A stretch of DNA of 64,000 nt from Basidiobolus meristosporus CBS 931.73 (taxonomy: Eukaryota; Basidiobolomycota; Basidiobolomycetes; Basidiobolales; Basidiobolaceae). The notes beneath the pieces were generated by a model. It was not told the origin of the DNA. It made no database searches and saw only the letters and a list, made by a program, of their open reading frames with translations. The DNA lies in assembly GCA_002104905.1 (NCBI GenBank), contig MCFE01000103.1, positions 107,534-171,533 on the forward strand, given 5' to 3'. Position numbers and translations under genes: made by a program. Below are positions 36,093-52,168 of this stretch, one piece after another. Each line of letters starts with the position of its first letter. Position 1 is the stretch's first letter.

Positions 36093-39000
36093 TCATAATC
36101 CGTCGTTTTGATAAACTGCGCTTTGAAATGTTTGAATTCCAATTCCAGTGATACTCAGCTGGATCTTCTCGGGAGTCAGATACAGGAGATCCATTGCTGA
36201 AGGGTCTGCCACATCAACAAAGAGCGATTGGTGAAGCGTCAAGTCGTCCCGAATCTTCCAAACATTTAGTCGTTGGTCAGTAGAGGTGGTGATCACCGTG
36301 TTGGTATCAACAAGTTTGACAGCTAGAGTAACAGTGACGACGTAAGTGTTGGAATAGATAGCGGTCGCTTGTGGGGTTGATACAAACCTTGCAACGCTGA
36401 TGCATGGGCGGGTGGCAGCAGGATCTTGTGAACGTTGGCTATCGATATCGAGTCGCTTTCTAAAGTAAGGGCTGTGACGGCCAGTGCATTGTCGTCTCCG
36501 CCTGTAGCAACCAAGATCAAGTTCTCTTGCTGGAGTACATCCAAACAGTTCACTCCCGACATATGGGCCATGAAATTACAGATAGGTGTAAGTTTTTGAA
36601 TCTCTTTGCTTGCAAGAGTACTAGTGTATCTAAAGGTGTTTTCGGTTATTCCCTAGATCACGCGAAACAGTCCGGATTGGATGGTACGCACCTTTGAACT
36701 ACGTCAGTGATATTCCAGATGGCTATACGGCCATCCGTAGCCCCGCTGAATAAAAGCGCTTTCCCTGAAAAGAATCGTTAGTTATATTCAGCAGTGGTTG
36801 TTTGGCCCCGGATGATACCTTCATGAACACAGTGGGTGACTTGTAGAATGCAATGGTTGTGGAAACCACCGTCTGCGAGGAGAACAAACTCCCGTAGATT
36901 CTCGTTGTATACCCAAAGCTACAAGACAAAAGATGGGTCAGTGTGATGTCACTCGCTGGTCGCTATGGGTGGTAAAGTTCACAATACTCTAATGACGGCG
37001 TCAGAATAGACTACACCAATGAAATGAAGCCCGCTGGTTGGCTCAAGGGTAAAGGCCGTCATGTCCATAATACGGGTCTCTGCTATGTCGCTGTTTAGGA
37101 GATCATCAGCAACGGGTCAAATCACACTCTTGATAAATACTGAAATACCTGACTTTGGGGCAAACAGCCCATTCAAGACAACCCACAGAGGCCAATTCAG
37201 TTTCAGCTTCGAACACTCCGGTTTTTTCCACTTCGATCTTCCAGCACTTCAATTGCTCCCCACCTCCTCCAGTAAATAGACAGTGCTCAATGCCCTTACT
37301 CTCGCAAATACTCTTGATGACTGAGGTGTGTTTCTTTATGGTTTTGAGGTTCCGAATTCTGTCGATGTTCGAATTCGGCAAGTACTGGAAGATCTTCAAT
37401 AAGCAGTCTTCGCCACCAGTTACGAATACAATTGGATCGTTGATCGAGCTTCTATCTGCGTAATTCAAGTACTTGATGGCTCGTACATCTCTGCCGTGAT
37501 AGGATTCTTTAAGCTTTGGGTCTACAAACGGTCCTTGAGCATCTTTCTCCTCTGTTTCCATGTAATAGGAAAGGATTCTGTCTCGTCTTATAAAATTGAA
37601 CGTAGCGAGGCTCATTCCTACATCTTTGGTTCGAAAATGCCATCTTCTGTGCGCACCACCACAGGCAACCGATAGGACCTCGTAGCGTTTAGCCTCATTA
37701 TAAACGAAGAACCGCTTTCTATAGAAGCCTAGTAGTAACAAATCCCCAGAGGCAAAGGTAAGACCTTCAAGCCAGCCCTTGGTGATTTTCGCCCTGTAAG
37801 TTCTGTCCATAGTGATCTTACATGATGGGCTATAGGTGATGTCGAGTACATTCGATGCAGGTAGTTTGGCTGCTTCGTCATCATTATCGGCCTCGTCGTC
37901 GCTCCCCTCAGCTTCATCAGAGTTGCTTTCTTCCATGTGAGAATTGAATCCTTCGATCCGATATTGAGCGAAAGCACCATCACGACCAGTTGAATAAAGG
38001 GTAACCTTGGTGGCTCCTTTGTTGTCCCTGGCCTTTTGGATTGCAATGGCGGTCACTGATTGTTTGTCGTGTGCTTTGCGAATGACAATGGAGGGGCAGA
38101 TGATGGGAGGCTTGTCGGCAGCCTCGGTGGCATGATTAGAAACCTCATGATGATAGACCAACAAATGGCTTTCTCGCGTGCCGCACACAACAAGCCCAAT
38201 CTCCTCATCCACCGCTACAGACAACAGTAGCACTTTGGAAGGAAGGTCGAGTTGAGCCACAGACAGGAACGTAGGCTGGAAAACACAGTCAGATATCAAA
38301 CGCATAATGCAATCATTTGAACCAAACTTCCTACATTTTGAGAGTCTCTGATGTCGAAGCGCTGCCAGAATATCTCGTTGCCAACCCCGTGGGAGATCAC
38401 ATTGAACACATTGGGATCTGGGAAACACAGGAAAGTTAGGCTCAATTGCATAGTAAGTTTGCTCAGCGGCATCGTACCTGTCGAAGGCTTCACAAAGATC
38501 TCAAATACTTTCTCATGGTGGACCTGGGCTTTGAAGGGCTGGAAATGGACTCATCAGTTTTACATCGATATGTTGGTCATTGAATGTCAGTATACCTTGA
38601 AAGCCGATGTGGGGCTGAGCAGAATCAAATGCCCGGAGAGCGTTCCGCAAGCAACCACTCGACCGCATTCAGAAGCGCACATCATCGAGTAACTGAACAA
38701 ATCTTGATCGAAATACAGTGGACTCCAGAGATTTGCCTTGTGCTCATACTTCAAAACATGACTGGAGTGATTGTTGATGAGATTTGTGTAAGCGAAACCA
38801 CAGAGAACAGCCGAAAATATACCCGATGTGTGTGCTCAGGACCACTGTCGAATAGTCCACAGCAACAAAGTTACGGATATGCTCCTTGTTGCGACTCTCG
38901 GCCTAACAAAGTTTCAGGTGATTAAGTAGGATGATCCCTAATTCAAATAGGCCGAGTATTGACCACTTACGTTCTGAAGAAGCTGATCTTCGGTCAAGTA

Positions 39001-40625
39001 AGTGGCAGTGCTAGGAAGGGCCAACTCGTGCATTTGACTGAGGGACTCTGAGGGGATTTAACGAAGAGGTCGATAAACAAAGCTAGAGAATATTCAAGAT
39101 GATGCCAAAATATACCAATCTTGCTTTTTTCAACTGAGTCTAAAGACCATAGTCGAATGCCGGTGTCTCCACCTCCAGTAGCCGCTATCTTCTGGGAAGG
39201 ATTCACTGCTACGCTCCATACGTTCTTACCAGTGTGGCCATCCCAGCAGGCTAAGCAATTTATTTCCTCCTCAACATTGGCGTTATCGAAGGACCAGACC
39301 CGGCACGTAGAATCCTGAGACCCATTCGTTAGCGTTGCTATAAACGACTCATAGATGGATACGCGCTTACCTCAGAAACACTAATCAAATAGTGATCAAG
39401 TATCTGGCAATCCCAGATTCTGGCAAAATGCCCATAGATCACTTTGGCTTTCGTGCTGTAAAGGGTGTTTAGGACAAGTTAAAAACAAATCATCAACAGC
39501 GCAGCTTACTTTTCCTCACCGGTCTTCCAGACACGGATCGTGCGGTCGTCAGATACCGAGGTCAACAGCTTTCCATCTTCACTAAACCTAATGCCAAATA
39601 TCACCCCCTGCAAATGATAAGTCCATCGAGTAGCAAGTGCTCAGATACGGCCATCGTAGGTTTACCTCGTGACCGATGAATTTCTTGTAGACATAACCAT
39701 CGCCGGATATGTTCTTTTTCGTGGCAGACCACAGATGAACTTCGTTGAAAACGGTTCCCGAGGCTAGAATCAGGTCCTCTCGCTGAGTACCGAAGAACCT
39801 GGCCGAGTACCTGCACCAAGAGCCGTTCAGCAAAAAGAATGGTCGTCGAAGGATTACTGCACCAACTTACAGAATACACCGAACTTCACACTGGTTGTGA
39901 TACACCCGGGTAAATGTTTCGATGTCCCAGATTTCAATAAAATTGTGCGCGTATGCTATGGCCAGCTCGGTAGGCTCCACCTTGGAAATGCTGTCAGTAC
40001 CCTTTCCAGCAACCAACAGGAAGCAAACAGCAAACTTACGGATTCTTCATTGGGGTATAAAAGAGTCACGTCTAGAATCCAGTCGGTCAGATCTGAAAGA
40101 AGCTCCCCTAGTATAAACTGATGTTTCGGTACTTGAGTCTGGGCGCTTTGGCCAACGGAGAAAAGATTCAATACAGTATCGGTGGTGTCTGTCGTGCTGA
40201 AACGTGGAGCTTACCCCTCTTCCACCTCTAATTGCAAGAAACGTATGCTCTTTCCGCCATAAACAACGATTATTCTGGATTCCTTATTTCCTTTAATAAC
40301 TCGAGTTCCTTTGCAGACGTTAACAATACCATTCAAGTAACTTGGGCTCAAAGCATAAAACTGGCATTCACTCACCAAACACTATTCTATGAATTCTACT
40401 TGATTCCAGAGCTAGGACCGAGTCAATCACTGTACATGTTGGGACGTGATAAAGCTCCAAATGTGGACCGTTTCCGACCAAAAGTAATTCATCGTTATGG
40501 AAACGTAAACTAGCCACTGGGGAGGCTAGAAAACTCTTTTCAAGGCTCAAAGCTGTCTACAAACAACCGGACCGGAGTAAATACGCATACAACCAACTTT
40601 CCATCTTCAGCGTACTTACACTCAT
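36093..40625 (-). CDS. WDR6: WDR6 / Rtt10 (Trm734) family WD40 protein
   Basis: Many-exon gene of roughly 1,100 aa. The proposed first exon is only ATGAGT (40625-40620), followed by GTAAGT; the intron ends TTTGTAG at 40557 and the frame continues TALSLEKSFLASPVASLRF. No ATG is available in the second exon's frame. Landmarks: LLLVGNGPHLELYHV, then WD repeats (RVWKTGEE-, GGDTGIRLWSLD- and TGGEDCLLKIF-type) and a large exon (37106-38428) with the WDR6-type TGGGGEQLKCWKIEVE and an acidic loop. It ends STDQRLNVWKIRD. In yeast the homologue partners Trm7 in 2'-O-methylation of tRNA position 34. It shares a 290-bp divergent promoter with MVD1. Confidence 0.85.
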
Positions 40626-40915
40626 ATTCCACCTTTCACCTAAAACAACCCTATCGCAACCTGAATCTCGGTTATCTACATTCTGGTTGATTATTTGATA
40701 TAAAAAAAATTCCCAATGATTCTCGAGATATGAAATTTCCTTTTGTCGGGATTGTTACACGTTTATGATTATTTGTATGTAATATGTGGAAAATTCCAGT
40801 TATACCAATCAGAGGTCCAAATCGATCCACCTGCCTGGGGGAGCTAGATATATCAAATGGGCATACACAAACTGGCTTTTCACCTTCAGTGTCAAAAGTG
40901 CTATAGCCCAACATC
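40626..40915. promoter_or_regulatory. Shared divergent promoter WDR6 / MVD1
   Basis: 290 bp. A TAGATATATC element lies at about 40845-40855, some 65 nt before the MVD1 ATG. No separate transcript is seen. Confidence 0.45.
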
Positions 40916-42133
40916 ATGACCACCAAGGAAGTTACCTGCACCGCTCCTGTTAACATCGCCGTTATCAAATATTGGGGAAAGCGTGATAAGAAGCTCATCC
41001 TTCCCACCAACTCCTCCCTCTCGGCAACACTGTCCCAGGATCAACTTCACTCCAAAACCACCATCCGCACTGACCCATCTTTTGATAAAGATAGACTCTG
41101 GTTGAATGGTATCGAGGAAGACATCTCCAAGAACCCTCGTCTTGTGAACTGCTTTGCCGAAACCAGACGTTTGCGTCAGGAGGTTGAGAGCAAACTCCAA
41201 GCAGAAGGCAAGCCAGTTGAACTCTTGTCACACCAAAAGTTCCATGTTTGCTCCGAAAACAACTTCCCCACCGCCGCAGGCCTGGCTTCCTCCGCCTCCG
41301 GCTACGCTTGCCTGGTATACACTCTTGCACAACTATTTGAGCTCCCTATGTCTACTACTGAGCTCTCGAAAATTGCCCGCCTTGGTTCTGGCTCCGCTTG
41401 TCGCTCATTGTTCGGTGGCTTTGTTGCCTGGGAGATGGGAACTTCCCCAGATGGCTCTGATAGCCAGGCAGTCCAGGTCGCACCCCAAGGCCACTGGCCT
41501 GAAATCGAAGCGCTCATCTGTGTTGTGAGCGACGCCAAAAAGGGGGTTAGTTCTACATCTGGTATGCAGACCACCGTCGAAACTTCCCCACTTCTTCAAG
41601 AGCGCCTCCGCGTGGTTCCCGAGCGTATGAAGGCAATGTCCGAGGCCATTCTTAAACGTGACTTCCCAGCCTTTGCCGAGTTGACCATGAAGGACTCCAA
41701 CCAATTCCACTCTGTCTGCCTGGATACCTACCCACCCATTTTCTATCTGAATGATGTCTCCCGCGCCATCATTCGCATCATCACTGAATACAACTCCGGC
41801 CCCGAAGGCATCAAGGCTGCATACACCTTTGATGCTGGACCAAATGCGGTCATTTACGCCCCCAAGAAAAACATCGCCGAGATTGTGCAGCTTATCGCTC
41901 ACTATTTCCCAGCCTCTAATCCATCGGAGTACTTCAAAGATCCTTACAACGTACTTCAAGGTACTCTGGGTCAAGCTAAGCCAGCAGTTGAGGGTGTGTT
42001 GCCCATCTTCCCACCAGGCAGCGTCAAGCATATCTTGCACACCCCAGTAGGCGATGGACCCCGTATTCTCAAGGCCGAAGAGTCGCTCCTCGAAGCCTCC
42101 GGAATGCCCAAACGCATCAAAAGCTTGTTGTAG
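40916..42133 (+). CDS. MVD1: Diphosphomevalonate decarboxylase
   Basis: 405 aa, intronless. It converts mevalonate 5-diphosphate to isopentenyl diphosphate with ATP, the last step of the mevalonate route to sterols and prenyl groups. Visible: APVNIAVIKYWGKRD at residues 9-23, LPTNSSLSATLSQ, the GHMP-kinase ATP loop FPTAAGLASSASGYACL, SGSACRSLFGGFVAWEMG, and TFDAGPNAVIY near the C terminus, where the family's catalytic aspartate region lies. The start is the first ATG of the frame. It is cytosolic; the product also supplies the prenyl group needed by the G-gamma CaaX box. Convergent with RNR2, 177 bp apart, with AATAAA at 42221-42226. Confidence 0.97.
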   Translation: MTTKEVTCTAPVNIAVIKYWGKRDKKLILPTNSSLSATLSQDQLHSKTTIRTDPSFDKDRLWLNGIEEDISKNPRLVNCFAETRRLRQEVESKLQAEGKPVELLSHQKFHVCSENNFPTAAGLASSASGYACLVYTLAQLFELPMSTTELSKIARLGSGSACRSLFGGFVAWEMGTSPDGSDSQAVQVAPQGHWPEIEALICVVSDAKKGVSSTSGMQTTVETSPLLQERLRVVPERMKAMSEAILKRDFPAFAELTMKDSNQFHSVCLDTYPPIFYLNDVSRAIIRIITEYNSGPEGIKAAYTFDAGPNAVIYAPKKNIAEIVQLIAHYFPASNPSEYFKDPYNVLQGTLGQAKPAVEGVLPIFPPGSVKHILHTPVGDGPRILKAEESLLEASGMPKRIKSLL

Positions 42134-42310
42134 TCACTTTCGCAATGTTTGATACTATATTTTAATAATGTTCCAAAGCCTCCCTGATGCCAACCGCATT
42201 AATTATTTATGGATACCACAATAAAGCCATACCATCCAACTAGATTATGAGGAAGAATTGAATTTATTCTTAATTTCCAATTATTTACAGAAAAACTTCA
42301 CCAGATAAGC

Positions 42311-43414
42311 TTAGAAATCGGCATCAAGTGTAAACTCGCCATCCTCCTTGGAAGAAGTCATGACACCAGCCTTCTGGTAGTCAGATACGCGCTTCTCGAA
42401 GAAGTTGGTTTTGCCTTGGAGAGAAATAAGATCCATGAAGTCGAATGGATTCTCTACGTCGTATACCTTGGGACATCCCAAGGCAACCAACAATCTGTCG
42501 GCGACAAACTCAATGTACTGACCCATAAGCTTGGCGTTCATACCGATCAACGCAACAGGCAAGGCATCGGTCAAGAACTCCTGTTCGATTGCAACTGCCT
42601 CAGTAATAATGGCTGTCACCTTCTCGTGACTTGGCTTGTTGCGGATCATGGAGAACATGAGACAACCAAAGTCGGTATGGAGACCCTCGTCACGGGAGAT
42701 AAGTTCGTTGGAGAAAGTAAGTCCGGGCATCAGACCACGCTTCTTCATCCAGAAGATCGAGGCGAAGGAGCCCGAGAAGAAGATGCCCTCGACCGCTGCG
42801 AAAGCGACAATACGCGTGGCGAAAGTTGAGTCGCGGTCACAAATCCATCTCAAGGCCCAATCGGCCTTTTTCTTGATGCATGGGATGGTCTCGATAGCGT
42901 TGAACAGTCTCTCGCGTTCGTTGGGCTCCTTGATGTAAGTGTCGATCAACAGGGAGTACATTTCGGAGTGGATGTTCTCAATCATAATCTGGAAACCATA
43001 GAAGAAGCGAGCTTCGGGGATTTGAACCTCGTCGCCAAATCTTTGAACCAGGTTTTCGTTGACAATTCCGTCGGAAGCGGCGAAGAAGGCAAGGACGTGA
43101 GAAATGAAGTGACGCTCGCCGTCGTTGAGATTCTCCCAGTCATTCATATCCTTGGAAAGATCAACTTCCTCGGCAGTCCAGATAGAAGCCTCGGCTTTTT
43201 TGTACATTTGCCAGACATCGTGGTGGCGAATAGGGAAGAGAACGAAGCGTCTGGGGTTGGGCTTAAGTAAAGGTTCGTCTTCCTTCTCAGAGTATGGCTT
43301 AGTCTCACCCTTCACCAAAGAAGAGTCATTACTATCTGGTTGAGTGTTGGTGGCGGTCTGTTGTTGCTCCTCCACTTCAACTTTGTCTACAGCGTTTTTG
43401 ATAGAGTCAGACAT
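42311..43414 (-). CDS. RNR2: Ribonucleotide reductase small subunit (class Ia, R2)
   Basis: 367 aa, intronless. It houses the di-iron tyrosyl radical needed by the large subunit to reduce ribonucleoside diphosphates. Visible: an acidic, Gln/Ser-rich N-terminal extension, [17 protein letters not shown], the first iron ligand region ([13 protein letters not shown]), the helix [20 protein letters not shown] with Glu/His ligands and the radical Tyr region, [12 protein letters not shown] with further ligands, and the C-terminal FTLDADF used to dock on the large subunit. Complete canonical ligands suggest the active isoform rather than a Rnr4-type helper. The ATG at 43414 is the natural start. Confidence 0.97.
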   Translation of the reverse strand: MSDSIKNAVDKVEVEEQQQTATNTQPDSNDSSLVKGETKPYSEKEDEPLLKPNPRRFVLFPIRHHDVWQMYKKAEASIWTAEEVDLSKDMNDWENLNDGERHFISHVLAFFAASDGIVNENLVQRFGDEVQIPEARFFYGFQIMIENIHSEMYSLLIDTYIKEPNERERLFNAIETIPCIKKKADWALRWICDRDSTFATRIVAFAAVEGIFFSGSFASIFWMKKRGLMPGLTFSNELISRDEGLHTDFGCLMFSMIRNKPSHEKVTAIITEAVAIEQEFLTDALPVALIGMNAKLMGQYIEFVADRLLVALGCPKVYDVENPFDFMDLISLQGKTNFFEKRVSDYQKAGVMTSSKEDGEFTLDADF

Positions 43415-44921
<1,507 letters not shown>

Positions 44922-45869
44922 ACACTATATATCTTCAACTATCGCTTATTTTCTGTATTATATATTTATATTAATGGCTACACTAAATAAACAAGTGTAC
45001 TCAACACACATCATCCCAATGGACGTAATGTTTCAGCTACGGAATGGCCGATGTCTGGCAATGCTGTGTGATGGAATATCCAATGACTGGCCTAACATTT
45101 CTGCACATTGATTGTTAATTCGATATTGTTGACTTGAACAATCTTCGATAACTCGATTAATCCAGGTAAGGCGATTCATATCGCCCCATTGGACAGTGGA
45201 TTTGAGCGAGAGTCGTGTTACAGTAATTAGCTTTTGAGCAGTACTTTGACTTGACAAGGGTGAAATCGCCAGTTTCACAAAGAAACCAGGGAGCAATCAA
45301 ACTTCCAAATATACGCACACAGTACAATCCTAATGCTGCCTTGGGAATCTCTACAGATTACACTTGAAGAGATAATCTATTGAGATCGGATTTAACTTGA
45401 TGTAGACTAAATTCTGATACCAACTTATATATGATTAGATTACATAATATCATAGGTAATATACTGATCCTATACAATCTCCTATTCTAATGGATTCCGT
45501 TATCCCAAACTAGTCAGTTCAGAAAGGATGTGGCTGGATTTCCTACCGCGATAGATTGGCTTGATTTTTTGAAATCACTGTGAGCGCGAGAGATACACAA
45601 TTATATTAAATCACCACTACACTTTATCCCCCCCCCCCAAAATTCCTTTGGCTATTTTTCTTCGACATCACTGGAATTTAACACCAGTCCACTCTTCTCT
45701 GTCCTCTAATATTCATCCTGTTCTATTCTGACATACAGCCCAGCTTGTCTTTCTCCACTTCGACTTTGTCTTAATATATTTTTGTCTTACACTTTTTTGT
45801 TCCTACCCCTGGCTGTTATATAACCACTTGTGCATACACACTCGACTGATTGTCTTACCCAGGCATAAG
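44922..45869. other. Intergenic H4 / bHLH
   Basis: 948 bp. It includes the H4 3' end, a C10 run at about 45629-45638 and a long pyrimidine-rich leader before the bHLH start. No gene is supported. Confidence 0.45.
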
Positions 45870-47109
45870 ATGAGCTCCTTCAATCAGACGTTTAACTTTG
45901 CTGGTTTTAATCAACAGCAGCAGCAGCAACAACAACAACAACAACAACAACAACAGCTGCAACAAGCACAATCTTTAAAACTTTCCCACCCTACCACATA
46001 TCACCTTCAGCAATCGCAAATGAAAATGCAGCCTGATACTAACCATGTACATTTCGGTTCACCCATGGACCCTGGTTTCCTTCAAATGCAGCAACAGTTT
46101 AGCGGGAGCATAAAAAAAGAGAGTTCCCCGGATTTTTACCCTTCGGAAGATACTCAAATGCATAATTCCTCTGTTGCCCCTATGGTCTCTCCCATCACTA
46201 TAGCACGCCAGCATACACCAGCCACATACGACAACGGTGATGATTTGCATGGTTCTTTCAACCCTTCCTCGTTCGCTACTTCCCCAGGCAATGGGTCAGT
46301 TTACTCCCCTGGTCCGGACGAATTTCTGTATGACGGCAACGACTTTTCTGCTGGACTTCCCCGGGGATCCATGCCCGCTTTCTCATCTATGGACATGAAA
46401 TCCAACTCGAAAATGAATCATGTGCGGTTCGGCAATCACGTTGGATCACTCAATAGCCAGCTTAATTCGAGCTCTGCTGATATGCACGGTGGCTTCCATA
46501 GTATGTCTGTTCCCACACATACTGCCGATTGGTTCCACAAAAACATGGACCAGGATTCGTTGACGGGCTCTCCACCTACTTCTCTTCAGGGGCAAAACGG
46601 TAACGTGTCCATGATGGCCACTTTATTGGAAAACGAGGAGCCAGAGAGTGCAGCCAAACAGTAAGCAGCTATATATCGGTATTGGCCCGTTTGAACCTAC
46701 ACTCACAAGTATACTTTTCTTAAAGGATCCAAATGCTGTACGAGAAGCGCAGGCGCAGACGTGAGAGTCACAACGCTGGTAAGCATCTCGGCCTAGTTTA
46801 GCCTCCTCATCTATCCCTAAACCGGCCCATTTCAATGTAGTGGAGCGTCGTCGCAGGGACAATATCAACGAGAAGATCCAGGAGCTCTCCACTCTGGTTC
46901 CTGATTGCTTTGGGGATGGTATCAACAAGCCAAACAAGGGAGTTATTCTCAAAAAGTCGGTAGACTATATCCATCACTTGCAACAAATCATTCAGCAGCA
47001 AGATAGCCGAAACCAGGAGCTCGAAGCCATGCTTTCAAAGCTACAAGTGGCCAAACAGGGCGACGAAGGTCACATCAATAACGACGGAGGTAGTTCGATG
47101 CAAGCCTAA
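45870..47109 (+). CDS. bHLH-zip transcription factor with poly-Gln tract
   Basis: Three exons (45870-46660, 46726-46778, 46841-47109) give 370 aa. A Gln run (about 16 residues, CAG/CAA mixed) lies near residues 16-32, then a Ser/Met-rich region. The basic segment RRRRRESHNAVERRRRDNIN has the His, Glu and Arg (HNAVERRRR) of factors that bind CACGTG E-boxes, followed by helix-loop-helix (KIQELSTLVPDCF .. NKGVILKKSVDYIHHLQQII) and a short leucine zipper. It resembles USF/MITF/Cbf1-type regulators; the exact orthologue is not clear. A start 14 codons earlier (45828) is also open. A (TA)n run follows the gene at 47549-47573. Confidence 0.93.
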
Positions 47110-47921
47110 CAGCTAATGATCCCAAGATCATATGTAGAATAGCACACTCTCTTTTCATCACTGTCACTTGTGCATTACAATTCGCGTAATCATCGCTGAA
47201 GCGGTTTCCAAGTGCACATAGGTGTTAAACGTTAGGGTTCACCTTTATTGACGATACCTCTGCATCTCATGTCTTCCTTTTAAACGTTAGTTTCATCATT
47301 GATTTCAATTTTGAAGATCATGTAGTTTTTGATCTTAATGTTGTGCCTTCTCATGAAGATCGTCCTTTACATTTTAGGTTGGTATCATGATCAGTCGTTG
47401 AAGATTGGTCATCATCCAGGCTTTGAGTACTCAAGTTCCGTGTTTTTGTGAACGATATTTCCTCCAACCCACCCTGTCCCTACGCATTTGCAAGCCCTTA
47501 GATTCCAATCCCCGCCCCGCATATGCAACCGCTTTCTCAAATCTTTACATATATATATATATATATATATATACACCCGAGTTTCTTTGCTTTTGCCAAT
47601 AATTCTATTTTGATTGTGTTTTATCTACGTATGAACCAATGTTATATTTGGTACGCTCAACCACGGACACTGCTCAGCCAGGGGAGATTGCCGGATTTCT
47701 GACAGTAATGAATTCAATAAATCCCGAATAAATATCCCATGTCCCCGCATGTGGCCCGAAAAATTCATCTCGTCTGGTGAAAAAAGAAAAAAATTGTGAA
47801 GTGCTGTGATGTATTGCACGAAATTAAGCTGAATTGATTTATACATTCAAATAGGATCTATCCGAAGTGGTGCCCCTCTCAACTTGGCTCAGTCAGCTCA
47901 GAACTATCCACTTTCACTAGT
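47110..47921. other. Intergenic bHLH / TRM4 with (TA)n microsatellite
   Basis: 812 bp; contains about 12 TA units at 47549-47573 and no supported gene. Confidence 0.45.
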
Positions 47922-51016
<3,095 letters not shown>

Positions 51017-51229
51017 ATGCAACTACCTAAAATCCCCTACTCCATAGAATCCAATCGATTGCTGTTACTAAAGTGTTTATTCCTTTGACTACCTCCTCAA
51101 ATCCAGCGCCCTTCTTTAAAGCGCGATGAATGATATAAAGTCGGTTCACCAATGTAGTTGATGGGATGGAGAATGCCAATGGGTTTATTAAATTAGCAAC
51201 AAGAAAAATGCAAACTGGCATTTAACAAA

Positions 51230-52168
51230 CTAATAGTCACACTCCGCTTGGTCGACACCACCACGGCATACGGTTCCAGGTGCACAGCGTTGTGTGTACT
51301 CGTATCCATTGGTGCATACTGTGAATTCCTGTGACTGTCCGGGATTTACGCATTTGGTTTTGTAACCCGAGCAGCGACCTGGCTTGTTGTTGCCGGGCTT
51401 CGAAGGTGTCCCTGGGTTAGTGGGAGGAGGATTGGGGGTAGTTGGAGGCTTGGTAGTGGCTGAGGGCTTAGTAGGCTTCTCAGTAGTAGAGGGTTTGGAA
51501 GGTTTGGTAGGTGTGGAAGGTTCTGGTGCGACCACATCGCCACCGTTGCCAGTTACCTTCACGGTAGGCCTCTTGGGGAACAAATCCTTACCACTGTATC
51601 CACCGTTCGTAAACTCGGGAATTGTCACGTATCCGGGAAGATTGGCAACCAACAACTTAGGGCCAGTGATAGAACCGGAGGGACTACCTTGGATCTCAAC
51701 GTCGGCGCAGTTCATGTAATATTCACGATTACCAGTTTTGTTGATCCAAGCCCAAGCGAAAGTGGCCCTGCCACTGGGTGCTCCGGCTGGGATCTGAATA
51801 CTGTAATCTTTGGATGCAATTAAGCAATCATCAAAAACGTCCTTAAGGACGACAAAGGTTTTATCATCGTACGATAAGGCAAATTGACAATGGCCTCCAT
51901 TGTGAGGGGCACCGCCGCCAATCTTGACTGGGAGGGTACCTCCGGCCTTGACGGTTTGGACAACTCCGCCTTTGCCATATCCACGGCAAGGATAAGGCCA
52001 ACGACCAGATTCCAGGGGAGAACTCATATCGTAGTCGGGAGAACCCTTGTAGGTAGGGTTGTACTGCGACTGGCGAGGAGGAGGCTGGATCAGTTCCATA
52101 TGACCGAGGGCGAAAGGAGCAAGCGCCAACAAAGCGAAGACAGGAAGAGAGAGTTTGGAGAAAACCAT
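51230..52168 (-). CDS. Secreted AA11-like lytic polysaccharide monooxygenase with CBM19-like module
   Basis: 312 aa, intronless. A 22-residue signal peptide ends ALG, so the mature protein would start with His (HMELIQPPPRQ), as copper-dependent LPMOs require. A second histidine lies in APHNGGHCQFALSYDD; PSGRATFAWAWINKTGNREYYMNCADVEI matches the AA11-type core and supplies the axial Tyr/Phe region. A Pro/Thr/Lys-rich linker (about residues 215-265) leads to a six-Cys C-terminal module (GRCSGYKTKCVNPGQ .. CTNGYEYTQRCAPGTVC) like the chitin-binding CBM19. Inferred role: oxidative cleavage of chitin, in nutrition or wall remodelling. The family label (AA11) is from motif memory. Confidence 0.85.
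   Translation of the reverse strand: MVFSKLSLPVFALLALAPFALGHMELIQPPPRQSQYNPTYKGSPDYDMSSPLESGRWPYPCRGYGKGGVVQTVKAGGTLPVKIGGGAPHNGGHCQFALSYDDKTFVVLKDVFDDCLIASKDYSIQIPAGAPSGRATFAWAWINKTGNREYYMNCADVEIQGSPSGSITGPKLLVANLPGYVTIPEFTNGGYSGKDLFPKRPTVKVTGNGGDVVAPEPSTPTKPSKPSTTEKPTKPSATTKPPTTPNPPPTNPGTPSKPGNNKPGRCSGYKTKCVNPGQSQEFTVCTNGYEYTQRCAPGTVCRGGVDQAECDY

Noticed and set aside
41405-42040. 211-codon minus-strand frame inside MVD1
   Set aside because: Antisense shadow of a conserved intronless gene.
47549-47573. (TA)n run
   Set aside because: Ordinary microsatellite; no replication-origin or other meaning can be claimed.
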